From positions 521,001 to 585,000 of the forward strand of contig JACVTC010000080.1 in NCBI GenBank assembly GCA_016946835.1: DNA of 64,000 bases, in the 5' to 3' direction. This DNA comes from Neocallimastix lanati (nom. inval.) (Eukaryota; Neocallimastigomycota; Neocallimastigomycetes; Neocallimastigales; Neocallimastigaceae). Numbering within the stretch: the stretch's first letter is position 1; the number at the start of each line of letters is the position of its first letter. Shown here piece by piece: positions 25,511 to 39,099 of the stretch. Below the pieces are notes generated by a model. That model was given only the letters and a program-made list of their open reading frames with translations, searched no databases and had not been told where the DNA came from. A program made the translations under genes and the position numbers.

Positions 25511-28500
25511 AAAGAACGTTCTATTATTATTATTCTGTTAATTTTCTTTCTTTTTTTTTTTTTTTTTCTTTTTTCTTTCTTTTTATTATTATTATTATTA
25601 TTATTTCTATTTAAATAAAGAAAAAAAAAAAAAAAAAGAAAAAAGAAAATTGTTTTATTTATGAAATTTAGATTTATTAAATTTTTGCTTAATAAAAAAA
25701 AAAAGGGAAAATAATTATTTTTATTATTAATTTAATAAAAGAATATTAAATATAAAAATAATAATTAATAATAATATAATTATTTAAAAAAATTGGTATT
25801 TAAAAAATAATACTAAATACTAAATAAATAATAAATAATAAATAATAAATACTAAATACTAAATATTAAATAATAAATAATAAATAATAAATAATAAATA
25901 ATAAATAATAAATAATAAATAATAATAAATAATAAATAATAAATAATAAATAATAAATAATAAATAATAAATAATAAATAATAAATAATAAATAATAAAT
26001 AATAAATAATAAATAATAAATAATAAATAATAAATAATAAATAATAAATAATAATAATAATAATAATAAATAATAAATAATAAATAATAAATAATAAATA
26101 ATAAATAATAAATAATAAATAATAAATAATAAATAATAAATAATAAATAATAAATAATAAATAATAAATAATAAATAATAAATAATAAATAATAAATAAT
26201 AAATAATAAATAATAAATAATAAATAATAAATAATAAATAATAAATAATAAATAATAAATAATAAATAATAAATAATAAATAATAAATAATAATAAATAA
26301 TAAATAATAAATAATAAATAATAAATAATAAATAATAAATAATAAATAATAAATAATAAATAATAAATAATAAATAATAAATAATAAATAATAAATAATT
26401 GTTTATTGATTTTATTATTGATTTATGTTGTAGCAATAAAGTTTTATATTCTTATATTCTTTTTTTTTTTTTTTTTTTTTTTAATTTAATATTATTTAAT
26501 ATTTCTGAAAAGTCATTCGTCTTATTTTTTAATCTATGTTATAATAGTAAATGTAATTAAATTATATTTAATAAGTCATTAAATTAAAATCTTTTTTATT
26601 AGATATTAATAATTTCAATTAGTTAATGGTACATATATTAATTTATTATTTTAATATGCATAATAAGAATTAAATTTTAAAGTTTTTTGATGCTTATAAA
26701 AATTTTAAATATTTATTAATAGAAAAAACTTCATTTTTTTTATATAAATAAATAAAATAAATATTTCCATCTCTATTGTAAAAATATTTATTTTACTTTC
26801 AAATTTGACATATTGTTGTTATTTAACTGACATAAGCCCATAATATATCAAATTTTTCAAATTTGATTTTTATATAAACATTAGCATAAACTAATATATA
26901 TATTATTATTATTATTATTATTTTTATTATATTATAGTATATTAATAGAATTATTTTATTTTATAATTAAAAATAAAAGATGAAAGAAATAGATAATATA
27001 TATAACTGTTTATATAAATGCATATATAATTCATAATGATAATATTAACTTGATTTTTTGTTTATTATTATTTAATTTATATTGATTTTTAAATAATTTA
27101 TATTATTTTAACTTTTAACAGTGATTTAAAATTTATTATGACTAATAAATAAATAATAATAATACATTATTCAATATAAACTTACAAATATAAATGATGT
27201 GGACTTTAAGAATATTTTATTTTTACTTTATTTTATTAAAATTTTATATCAATGGTTTATGGTCCAACAAAATTATCACGAAAAATTAAATAAATAAATA
27301 TTATAAAAATATATTGAATTAAATAATATAATAATTAATTTATGTTTTTGAATTTAATAATACAATGTTTTTTTTTGTTTTATTTATTATATTATTTTTT
27401 TTAACCTCATATTCTATATATTATTATTATTATTTTTTTTTTATTTTTCATTTAAAAGTTTAATAATTATTTAAATTTAATAATTCGTTATAGAATAATA
27501 AAAAAAAACTTTTTTCTATAATTTTTATAAATATTGTATTTATTAACATAAGCAAATTTATTAATTTTGTGTTAAAAAAAAAGATTAATAACAATATCTT
27601 AAATTTTTTTTTAACAAAGTATTAATTTTATGATTTGATATTGTTGATAATATTACTTTCTAGTGATGTTGAATTATTAATAATATATATTTATTATAAC
27701 TATAGGAATGTTATATCCTTTTTAAATAATAAACTATCTTGGATGAGAAGTGATTTCATTATTATTCATTTCTTGAAAATAAGTTATCTCTTTATTGTTT
27801 ATTTCTTGAAAATAAGTTATTATTACATCATAAACTAGAGTATAAGAAATCTTTAACCTTTTAATCAAAATTTAAAGTTAAAGTTTATATTAAACTATAT
27901 AAATCTAATCTTAAAATGTCACCAAAAATATAAAACTGAATTTCAAGCATAAATTTGTTCTTGAAAAATTAAACTTCATTTATTTAATAATGAGGTAGTT
28001 ATATAATATAGATCAAAAAAAAAAATAATAAGATGCTTTATAACAAATATGTTAAATTATTTAATAATTAAATAATGAATTAAAATCTGTTTAAATTTTG
28101 CTCCTGTAATTTAATTTATTAATTTAAAATTTTATATATATGTATATTTATTAATTAATAGATTTTTCTAGTATTCATTTAATTTTTAAACTTAATTTAA
28201 TATAATTTACTTGCCGAACTAATCCAATGATTTATTTTTCAAATTTAATTTTTTAATTATAAAATTAAGTTTTTAGTTTTTAGTTATGAAAAAAATATAT
28301 ATATTTATGTATTTTAATAAAAATATATATATATATATTATCAAATTTTGTAATAAGAGAAATATTAAAACATAGTTTAATAAAAATTAGAAGTTTAATA
28401 AATTAGATATAAAGAAAAACGAGAAAAGATTATATATAAATGATAATATACATTTAAATTTATTAATTGTGAATGGAAGACTAGAAGACACTTAAATTTT

Positions 28501-29348
28501 TTGTAGGTTTTATGTGAAGTGAAAGTATACTATATTAATATATTTATTAATGTTAAATTACATTTTTTTCAATAATAATAATAATAATAATTATGTGAAA
28601 GTAATAATAATTGGATTATTACTTAATCCGTATTGGGAAAATAAAAAATTCAAAATTCAAAATGAAATAGAAAATATTATTATAATTATAACTAAATAGT
28701 AAAAATATAAAATTTAATAAATTTTTGGGATGATTAATATATAATATATTTATATTGTTGTATATTACATTTTAAGATTTTTATTAAAAATTAAAAATCA
28801 CAATATATATATATATATTTTGAATTGTTGTAGCTATTATAAGAAAATATTGATATTATTTATTTATTAAAATATTAATAAATCTATTATATTTCTAATA
28901 AATAATAAAATACCTTATAATATAAAATTTATTATTCAACTTCATTAAAAAAAAAAAATAATTTTCAATTATGACTAAAATGATAAAAATTTTAATGCAA
29001 AATACTGTATTGAAATGAATATAAAATTATAAAATTTGTATAATTAATTAATTAATAAAATAAATACATAAATAATTACTCATTATATTTTATATTATTC
29101 ATGCTTTTTTTATTTCTTTTAATGTTTATAACCTATATAATTTATTTTTAATCAAATTTAATTTTATATTATAAATTTTATAACAAATGATGTTTGTATC
29201 GAAATATATTTATTATTTCAATTATAGAAAAAATAATTTGGAATATTTTAATCTCTGTATAAATAGAGATTAATTATAAAGCGATAAAAGGAGATTTCAA
29301 TAATAAAGTTATATATACTTTTCATTCAATATATGAACTGTTACCAAA
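24318..29348. other. Large AT-rich intergenic region
   Basis: About 5 kb upstream of PP4c without a supported gene. It holds a T tract near 24478-24520, an inverted repeat around an ATT microsatellite (25465-25518), the heptanucleotide array listed separately, and a direct repeat TTTCTTGAAAATAAGTTAT near 27770 and 27801. The open frames here are repeat artefacts. Confidence 0.65.
25823..26399. repeat. AATAAAT heptanucleotide minisatellite
   Basis: About 575 bp of (AATAAAT)n, roughly 80 units, interrupted by three slips of AAT number (near 25920, 26045, 26290). It translates to a spurious YYLLFII repeat on the minus strand. Confidence 0.95.
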
Positions 29349-31381
29349 ATGTTTGAATAATCATTAACTGATCTAATTCAAGGAATTAGAACAAAAAAAA
29401 AAAAAAAAAAATGAAGCAACATTTATTTCATTATGCTTAGAAGAAATTACAAGTGAATTAATAGTAATGATATTGATATTAAAGATGTAGCCTTACAAAA
29501 ATTAACTTATGTATGCATTATTTAAATTGAACATTTCTTTATTGAGATAATTTTGGATTTTTAAACTAACATTTTATGAAATAATTATTAATTGAAATAT
29601 ATAAAAGTTAAATATGACAGGTTATGATATGACATGGGCAAGTTTCCACTTTGTAGAGGTTAATAAGTAAAAAAATACATTTCATTAAATTAAAAATTGA
29701 GGTTTCATATAAAGAAAAACATAATTAATAATGAACAAATCTCATAATATATATATTTATTTAATTCTTATTCATAGTTACGATTTCACAAAATTTCAAT
29801 ATAAAAGAATTGGTTACCTTGTTGCAGCTCAATATTTTAACATAAATACTGATGTTTTGATGTTATGTACCAACTTAATTAAAAAGTATTAAATTAAAGA
29901 TAAAATTTTCCAATAATGAAAAACTAAATTACTAAGGAAAAATAATAATAATAATAATAATAATAAAAATTACTGATAAAATAATCATTTAATATAATAA
30001 ATAAATATTTATTAAAAAAGATTTATCATCAAATAAAATGTATGAAACGGCACTAGCATTAAATGGATTGTTCCAAATAGTTACTCCTGATTAAGCTATA
30101 GAGATTTAATTGATGATCTTTTAAGAATGATGAATCATTTTCAACCATATATTCGTAAAAGAATGGCTGTTTTACTTTATAAAGTTTCTTTTACAATATC
30201 CAGAAGCTTTAATCATAGCATATCCAAAATTACAAAAAAAAAAAAAAAAAAAAAAAAATTAGAAGACAATCATCCTAGTATATTCAAAAATATAATAATA
30301 ATATAATAATAACTATAATAATATTTTAATATTTTTAATAATAATTATAATATAATAATAATAATAATTAAAATAGGTGTTGTTATAGCAACTGTCAGTG
30401 TTATATATGAATTAGCAACACATAATCCAAGAAATTATTATTACTTCAACTTTATAATATTCTTACAATAACTACCAATAACTGGCTATTCAACATAATG
30501 GAAAAATTATTTCAATGGTAATAATAATAATGACATAATTTATATATAATTTTATATATTAATATTACGAAGGTATATAAATAGGAATTCGCAAACTAAT
30601 CACATGGTAAATATAGTCATTTTCTTTTGAAAAACAATATTGAAAATGAAATAATTAAAATAATAAAATTTGAAATTGCTGAAACAATGAAAACTCATAT
30701 AATTAATCTTGATAATAAATTACCATTAATTATCTTACCAAATCAAGCTGTTACGATTGAAAAAAAAAATATAATGTTTTAAGTAGTATTATAATAAGCA
30801 ATATTTCTATTCCTGCTTTTATTCAATATCAAGTAAATTATATAATTAAATATTAATAAAATTATTAAAATAATTAACATTTTATTATTATTATTATTAT
30901 TTAATACCATTATAATTTATTTCATATTATTTTATTTAATATTTTACCAGGATTTATCAGTAAATCCAAAAAATTATCAAGAATCGTTTAAACTTTATTT
31001 ACCACTAACCATATATAAGAAACAGCCAAATTTTCCAATAACACCTGATAATTTTATTGAAATTGTTTCTGATCCTTAAAAAATAACACAAAATGCAGTA
31101 GTTAAAGTTATAATGCCTTCAAATATTTCCAAAGCCCAAATTTAAAATATTTTAAGATATACCTCAGAGGATCTTCTTAAACTTCATGTAGTCGAGGTTG
31201 TGAATGGTACATCCACATTAGTAGGTCAAACAGTACAAGAAGATATTACAGTGTCATTATTAAAACAAACTATTAAAAAAACAGTGATAGTGTATTATCA
31301 TTAAATATTAAAGGTGATAATGATGAATTGGTAAATGGTTTAGCTGATATTTCCCGAAACATCCTTCAATCCTTTAAATAA
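29349..31381 (+). pseudogene. Pseudogene of AP-3 complex delta adaptin
   Basis: The plus strand shows an ordered set of exon relics matching delta adaptin. The start is MFE followed by a stop (TAA where Lys is expected) and then SLTDLIQGIRTK; next EATFISLCLEEITSEL, KDVALQKLTY; after an intron GYDMTWASFHFVEV; then KRIGYLVAAQYF, NTDVLMLCTNLIKK, ETALALNGLFQIVTPD, MMNHFQPYIRKRMAVLLYKV, VIYELATHNPRNYY. The C-terminal part (KNYQESFKLYLPLTIYKKQP, SEDLLKLHVVEVVNGTSTLV) runs to a TAA at 31379-31381. Several stops, frameshifts and A-tract expansions (29393-29410, 30233-30258) break it, and the central and hinge region is largely missing (about 2 kb against a family gene of some 2.5-3.5 kb coding). Introns are retained, so it is a duplicated, not a processed, copy. 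Confidence 0.85.
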
Positions 31382-31562
31382 TATATATATATATAATTAT
31401 TAAGTATCTACTAATAAAAATGTATAATAAAATATAGTAGTTTTAATATAATTAATAAAAAATTAACTTCATATTAAATGATTCTAATTATAATAATAAT
31501 AATAGTAGTAGTAATAGTAATAGAAATAGTAACAACTTTAGAATAAAAATTAAAATTAAAAT

Positions 31563-31603
<41 letters not shown>

Positions 31604-32083
31604 AAATAAAAAAAAAAAAAAAAACATTTCAAAACAAAATAAAATAGAATAAAAATTAAAATAAAAGAAGAATTTTAATAAAACATTATAAATTTAGCTT
31701 TTATTAGATCATTTCATTAATATTTCATTTATTTTTTTTATTTAACAATCAAGTATTAATATATTATATATTATCTATATACATATAATTTTTTTTTGAT
31801 ACTATCGTTATTTTTATAAAATATAGATATAATAATAATAAAAATAATAATAATAATAATTCTTATTATTATTCTTATTATTTTTAATATGTAATAGTGT
31901 TTAAGTGTAGAAAAAAAAAATTAATGTGTAATATGGTTATTGATATTGATAATTTTAATATATATATATATATTGTTTTTGCTTTAAAAAATAAGATACA
32001 TACAGTAAATATATATTAAATTATATAAAGATTTAAAAAATTTTTTTATCATTGTTTTTTTTATTATTATTTTAAATGTAAAA
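31382..32083. other. AT-rich intergenic region
   Basis: A tract near 31564-31623 and AAT runs; no gene seen. Confidence 0.7.
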
Positions 32084-32715
32084 TTAAGTTGGTAGTGTCA
32101 TTTTTGAGTTCTCTAATATATATTCACAACGTTGCATCATAGCTTTACTAGGTCCATCATTACTTAAGATAAATGATTTTTTGAAATGATTTAAAGCACC
32201 AATCCAATTTTTAGAATGAAATTCTGCTAAACCAAGCTCATAACAAACTCCAGTTGTTAAAGTATCCTGTGATAATTCTTCTTTTTGAGATGATTCTATT
32301 GAATATACTGTTATATTTAAAAAAAAAGTAAAATGAAAAATAGAATTTTAATATATATTAATTGTTTATATCATTCTATTTATTAGGTTATTAGGTATTA
32401 ACTATTTTTTAATAATTAAATATTAATTTATTTACAATCATATTCTTTGTTTGATATATCAATTGAAAAGATTTTTCTTGTGTGAAACATATTTTTGGCA
32501 ACTTCACAAACATTTTCAGTTACTAATAAATTAACATAAAATTTGGATGTATATTTTAACTGTTTTTCTAATACATCCATTATATCTATTTTAATTTAAA
32601 AATATTAATATAATTAAATATATTAGATAAAATAAAAGGAAATAATAAATAGTTTTGTTTAAATATATTTAAATCAGTTTCATATCAAAAATTTACTTAC
32701 TTCCATATATATTGA

Positions 32716-32755
<40 letters not shown>

Positions 32756-35700
32756 TTTTTTTTTAATATTTTAATTTAATAGAATTATGAATATTTATAA
32801 TTTATTAATATATAAAAATATAAATAAAATATAATATATATATATATATTACAGTTTTACTATTAGTATTGATAACAGAAGTTATAGCTGGTCCAGATGT
32901 AATAGCTAATCCAAAATCAATTTCAGGATAAATATTTAGATCATGATTAATGATTTCTTGATCTTTTAAAATTTCTTCTGCTGTATTTATAGCATTTTGA
33001 ATATCATTTTGAGAAGGTGTAATCAAACCAAATCCTATAATAATTTTTGACTCCTTCATTCTATATAAGCTCTTTTATAATGATATTATTAATTATTATT
33101 ATAATATATGATTATTTAGATTATTTATATTATTTTTTTTGTAGATCTCTATTAATATAAATATAAATATTTTTATTAATAATTATATATAAATACTTAC
33201 ACCATTATTTTTAGCAGCTCTATTCATGACATAATTTAAATATTTTTCAGTCAATTCAGTTAATCTTTCGGAAGTATCCATAGTTTGATAAATTTCATTA
33301 ACTTTTTATTATGATAAGTTTTTTTTAATTAATTGTATAATTAATATTTCAACTTTTTTGTAAACATGACCTTTAAAACGAATTAATTTTTATACTTACA
33401 ATTTTTAATATAAATACCAAGTAATGTAATATCTTGATCTCTATTTTTATTATTTTTATCTTTAGATTTCATATACTCTTTAACATTTGTTGAACCCATA
33501 ATACTTTTTGTTAACAATATTGATATTTTTAAAAATATTAGTAATTTACTATAAAAAAATACATATATATATATATTATTTAAATAATATTAAATTTATA
33601 TAATACTTTTCTATAGTCATCATTGAACGTTTCTCAGTAGAAACATTTTCAAAAGATACCATTGTAGTATTTTCTAATCCATAATCATTATTGTTGAGTA
33701 AAAAATTAATATTATTTATGTATCTTCCCATTGTATTTTTAATATTCATAATATGATCTTCTTTATCTTCTTCAATATCCTGAGATTCAAATAATTTATT
33801 AATTTTTAATTGAACCGAATCATTAAAAATACCATAATATTTTGGATCATCCTCTTTATTAAATCTTAAAACAGTATAATTAACATAAAATGGTTCACCA
33901 TCATCACCACTCATGTCATAATTGTATGCATATGCAATTCCACCTCTTCTTGAAATTTTGGTAATATCGGCTACTAACATGGGATATGATTCCAACCACT
34001 GAGTATATGATTTCTCTTGCATTAACTTAATTTCGTTATCATAAAACATCATATTTTTTTGGTTTATTGATTTTAGAGTTCCATCTGAATTTAATGTTAG
34101 TATTACATTGGGGAAATTTTCAACAATATTTCTAAAAATATTGTTATTTTTTTTTAATTCTTTAATTGTTTTCTTTAATAATTTATAAAAGAAAACTTTT
34201 TTAAGTAATGATGAAACTGTTTTTTTTTTTTTTAAATAAATATATTAGTATATATTAGTTATAATAATATTTAGTTAAATATATAATTTTAAATTGGTAT
34301 TATATATATTTTATTTAATAATTACTAAGTGATGCATAATTAGAAATTAAAACTTCGTCCTTTACTGTATATGGTTTATTGTCAGGCAATTTATTTATTA
34401 ATTGAAATACACCAATAACTTTTCCTTCGCTATTTTTAACTGGAACACATATCATAGTTTTTACTGTAATATTTTCAAATAAATCTATATAAAGTAAAAT
34501 ATAAATATAAATCAATATTTTATAATGTTTAGTTTGTAGTTATAGAATTTATATATATATTAGTTTATTTACCATCTACTTCTTTATTATATAAAGGATG
34601 GTCCGAAACTAAATTGTGTAAAAAGTAAAATAATATGTTATTTATTTTTTTATTAATTTATTTACTTTTTTATTATTTATTTATTATTTATTTATTATTT
34701 ATTATTATTTATTTATTATTTATTATTTATTATTTATTATTATCATAAATACCTTTGTGTGTTTTTATAGTTTTTCCATTGTGCATTACTTCACCTTTTT
34801 TTTTTTTTTTTTTTTAATGATTGTATTAATTTTATATTTTTTATAATAATATTGATATAAATACATTATTATTAGCATTATAATAATAGGTTTTATACAC
34901 AAAAAAATTAAATATTATTATTTTTTTTCCCTTTTCATTTATTTTAATATTTACCTACAATTCCTAAATTTGATTTGAAACTTTTTCTTTCATCATTCAA
35001 TATAGTAAACATATTTTGTTTTACTTCATCTAAAACAAACAAGTGTCCATCTTGGGAGCTTGTAAGTTCTTTTAATAATGAGGCTGAAGTTTTTACTAAT
35101 TCATCAATATTCATAATATTGTTTAAAATTTCAGTGGTTATAAATACATTTTTAAAATTATCTAAATGCTTTTCCGAATTTTCTTGAATAAGACATTGAC
35201 GTAAAATTATACTCCATATTGAACTCATTGTTTTTAAAATATATTCATCCTCTACTGAAAAGTATGGTATATCGTTAATTTCATCTTTTTTGTTAATTAC
35301 TTCTAATATACCAATTACTTTACAATTATCTGGTGCAAAAATAGGAGTAGAAAGAACGCATTTCATATCAATGCTATAGTGATTTGCAACTTCATTAGTA
35401 TAATATTCTGAATTGTAAATATTGTAGGAATTAATAATCTTTTTATTTATTATATCTTTTCCAGCAAATATTGAACTTAATGGTATATTATTATTTAATT
35501 TGGATGGGGATGTATTTTCAGTGTTTGAACTTGAAAATAACCAATTTGAAGCCTGAATAGATACACTATTTCCTTCTTCAACATTAAGACTATAGCAACA
35601 AATATATTTTCCATTTACAATTTTACATATAGATTTAATTAATAATAATAAATCTTTTTTTAAATCATTTTCCATCATGATTTTATTTACATCTTTCAAA

Positions 35701-36142
35701 AAAGTTTGAATTTTTTTACATCGATCACATGCAAATTCTAAACATATTTTTATTTCCTCTGGACTTAAGTTTTCACTTTGCTTTTTTATTTCGTCACAAT
35801 CAAAATTTTGATTTAAAAGTTGTGTATATAAATGTGATTTGCTCAATAAATCTTGTCTTCTTTTTTCTTCAGATGATTTATTTCTGTATTATTTAATATA
35901 AAGTTAGGATATAATATATATTGTTTTTGTATTAATAATATTATATAATTATTTATTTTTTGTATTTAAAGTTTTAATAGATAATTATGTGACAATGTAT
36001 AGATGTCTTTTTATTTATTTATTTATTTATTTATTTATTATTTCCTTTTATTTCCTTTTATTTATTTTATTTTATTTAATTATGTTTATACTATTTTATA
36101 AGATTAAATATTGAAAAATAATACAAATAATACTAGTACAAT

Positions 36143-36210
<68 letters not shown>

Positions 36211-36950
36211 TACGTTATTGCTGGTAGTTTTCCTTTTAAAAAATCGTGATTATATATGTATTCTTCTTCAAAAATATTTTTTATTTTTGGTTTAAATATC
36301 TTGTTTTTATATTCTGATGGAATTACAGTTCTTGTCTTTAAATTTTAACAATGAAATATTATAAAAATAATATTTAATGTTATTATATTTTTTCGAATAA
36401 TACTCATTATTAATATAAAAATTTTTTTAAATAAAAATTATTACTATGTATGTTTTATTTTGTTTTGCTTCTAATTTATTAAATAAAGGTTTTTATTATA
36501 TCATATTATTACCATAAAATCTTCAACTTTTAAATTTAATAAAGAACATGTTAAGTCAATTTGTCTTTGCCCAAATCTGTATACTAAACCTTTTATAAAT
36601 GTATTTTTTTCTTCATCAGGCATATTTCCAAAAGCTGTCCACAGTAAACGCATATCATGTGAAGTATAACCATTATAACCCATAATTGAATTAACTTCTT
36701 GGTCAGTTATAGAATTACTTTTTAAAATTTTTAATTTTCCTTGATTTTCTTGTTGAAGTAATTTTGGTAAATCATTCATATATCGAAGATTTGAATTGCT
36801 CATACTAAAATTAAAATTAGAATTTTGATTAGGGATTTCATTACCTTCACTGATATCTTTTTTACTGCTAAAGCTTCCATTTTTAGATTTTAAATTATTA
36901 CTCTTATTCTTATTCTTTTTTTTACTAATACTATAATTTGAGAAATTCAT
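32084..36950 (-). CDS. GAF-GAF-PAS-like protein with degenerate class III nucleotidyl cyclase domain
   Basis: Predicted 1050 aa. Exons (minus): 36950-36513, 36335-36214, 35883-34955, 34794-34753, 34608-34573, 34484-34326, 34216-33607, 33503-33400, 33301-33201, 33071-32853, 32719-32701, 32585-32436, 32307-32084. After a Ser/Asn/Lys-rich N-terminus come GAF-A (about 235-400) and GAF-B (about 420-575), each with an NKFDE-type signature (NK...FSVEDE and NK...YTVKDE) known from cyclic-nucleotide-binding GAFs. Next are a helical linker and a PAS-like segment (IFRNIVENFPNVILTLNSDG), then a cyclase-like domain (about 800-975) and a helical TPR-like tail. The order GAF-GAF-PAS-cyclase is that of cyanobacterial CyaB1/CyaB2. 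Catalytic positions are lost: GIYIKN replaces F-D-I-R, GSLYRMKESKIIIGFG replaces the GD-containing second metal loop, and IFNIYGNIMDVLEK replaces the VNLSSRLE segment. Probably a cyclic-nucleotide sensor without cyclase activity. Confidence 0.8.
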
Positions 36951-37376
36951 TTTTTACAAATTAAAATTTTTTTATTGTATTTTAATATAAATCTTTTTAT
37001 TTATATTAAGAAATAAATGAATGATATATTTTTTAATAATAATAATTATAATAATAATTATTATTAATAATATTTCGAAAAATTTTAGGATATAATTTGT
37101 ATGAAAAAGGAAAAATAAAAAAGATTTAAAAAAAAAAAAAGATAAATAATATAATTATAAATATATATAACTTTAATTAATAATATTTAAAATTCTATAT
37201 TTGATAGAAAAAAAATTAAAAATAAAAATTAACAAAAAAAAAATTTCCAGTCATAAAATATTAATAAATATATTGTAAATTTATTTGCTAATATGTTTAA
37301 TATATTTATTTTTTTAAATCTTGAATATTTAGGGTTAAGTTGACCATAAATTTCACAATTATTATTATTCTATTTA

Positions 37377-37402
37377 AAATACTGTGTGGTTACACAGTAT
37401 TT
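37377..37402. repeat. Perfect 11-bp inverted repeat
   Basis: AAATACTGTGT and ACACAGTATTT separated by GGTT; it would form a stable hairpin in an otherwise A/T-only region, immediately before the AAT array. Confidence 0.8.
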
Positions 37403-37416
37403 AAAAATTTTAGTGT

Positions 37417-37600
<184 letters not shown>

Positions 37601-38310
37601 TATATCAAAATACAAAAAGAAAAGAAATAATAATGAAATAGATAAAATAAAAATATTTTAAAAATTAATAATTTATTAACAACTTCCTTAATAATTAATT
37701 AAAAGTAAAAAAAAAATTATATTTATTAACAACTTCCTTTAATTTTTTTTTCTTTCAATTAATTATTATTATTAGTATTATTTAGTATTATTAGTAATAG
37801 ATAAAAATGGAGTATAATTATATATAATTATATAATTTTAAGCATTATTAATTTTAAATTTAGTATTAAGTAATAGAATAAAGAATGAAATATATAATAA
37901 TTTGTTTTTGAAACTCTTCTTATACAATTTCTACATTACACCTTACCTTAATATACTATAATTTATAATATATAAAAGAAATAAAGATTTTATATCCATC
38001 TATCTATATATTTATATAATATTAATATTTTTTAATATTTCTAATAATAAATTAATAACATTGTAGCATTATTTAGATCATTATTTCTTCATCCTATATA
38101 CCAGTTTTATTATTAAATCTGTTTTGACTAATAAATATTTTTAAAATAAAAAATTTTAATTAATAATTAATTGTATATATTAAAAATTAAAATTTTAATG
38201 GATTTTAAGAATTAGCAAATTTTATGAATTATGTGATTCCATAAAAGGATTTTTATTATTTCCAAAAATTAGAGCAAATTGAAAGAATACTTTTTAATAA
38301 TATTTTTATA

Positions 38311-38311
38311 A

Positions 38312-38359
<48 letters not shown>

Positions 38360-38475
38360 AATTAATAAATAAATAAATAATAAATAAATAATAAATAAAT
38401 AAATAATAAATAAATAATAAATAAATAAATAATAAATAAATATAATAAATAAATAAATAATAAATAAATAAATAA
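38311..38475. repeat. AAAT/AATA microsatellite
   Basis: Tetranucleotide AAAT array degenerating into mixed AAT-AAAT units. Confidence 0.9.
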
Positions 38476-38883
38476 GAGTGAATATTATGAAGATTATATA
38501 AATAAATAAATTTGAAAATTTTTTGTATTATGACATTAAAAAAAATTTAATTATTATTTCTTTTTTAAATAAAAATATTATTATTACCATTATATATATT
38601 TTTATTAAATTTTTAAATTTTTTTATAATATTTTTTTTTTTTTTTTTTTTTTTTTTAATAAATATATATATATATTTTTTATTATAAAATATTTTTCAAA
38701 TAGAATCTATTAGAATATTTAAAAAGTCTAACTACATTATTTAATATATACCCTATTATTTAATGTATAAAAGTAATATATAGAATTATATAAATATAAA
38801 ATTATATAATTATATATTAATTATTGTAATATCCAATATTAATTAATAATTATTAATAAACAAAATTTAAATATAAAACATTT

Positions 38884-38916
<33 letters not shown>

Positions 38917-39099
38917 CAAACTTATAATTATATATAAAATTAATTTAAAAAGAACACTTTTTTATTTAAAGGAATATTTTTAAATTTGAAGATAAAATAA
39001 AAGGTAATATAAAATAATAATTGATATATACTAGATATTATAAGATTTATATTAATGTTTTATTATATTTATTTAATTTTTCTTCATATATATTTTAAG

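Noticed and set aside
25852-26436. 194-aa open frame of YYLLFII repeats
   Set aside because: Direct translation of the heptanucleotide array; no gene.
27635-27838. 67-aa open frame
   Set aside because: Ile/Leu/Tyr-rich composition of AT-rich DNA and a short direct repeat; no homology seen.
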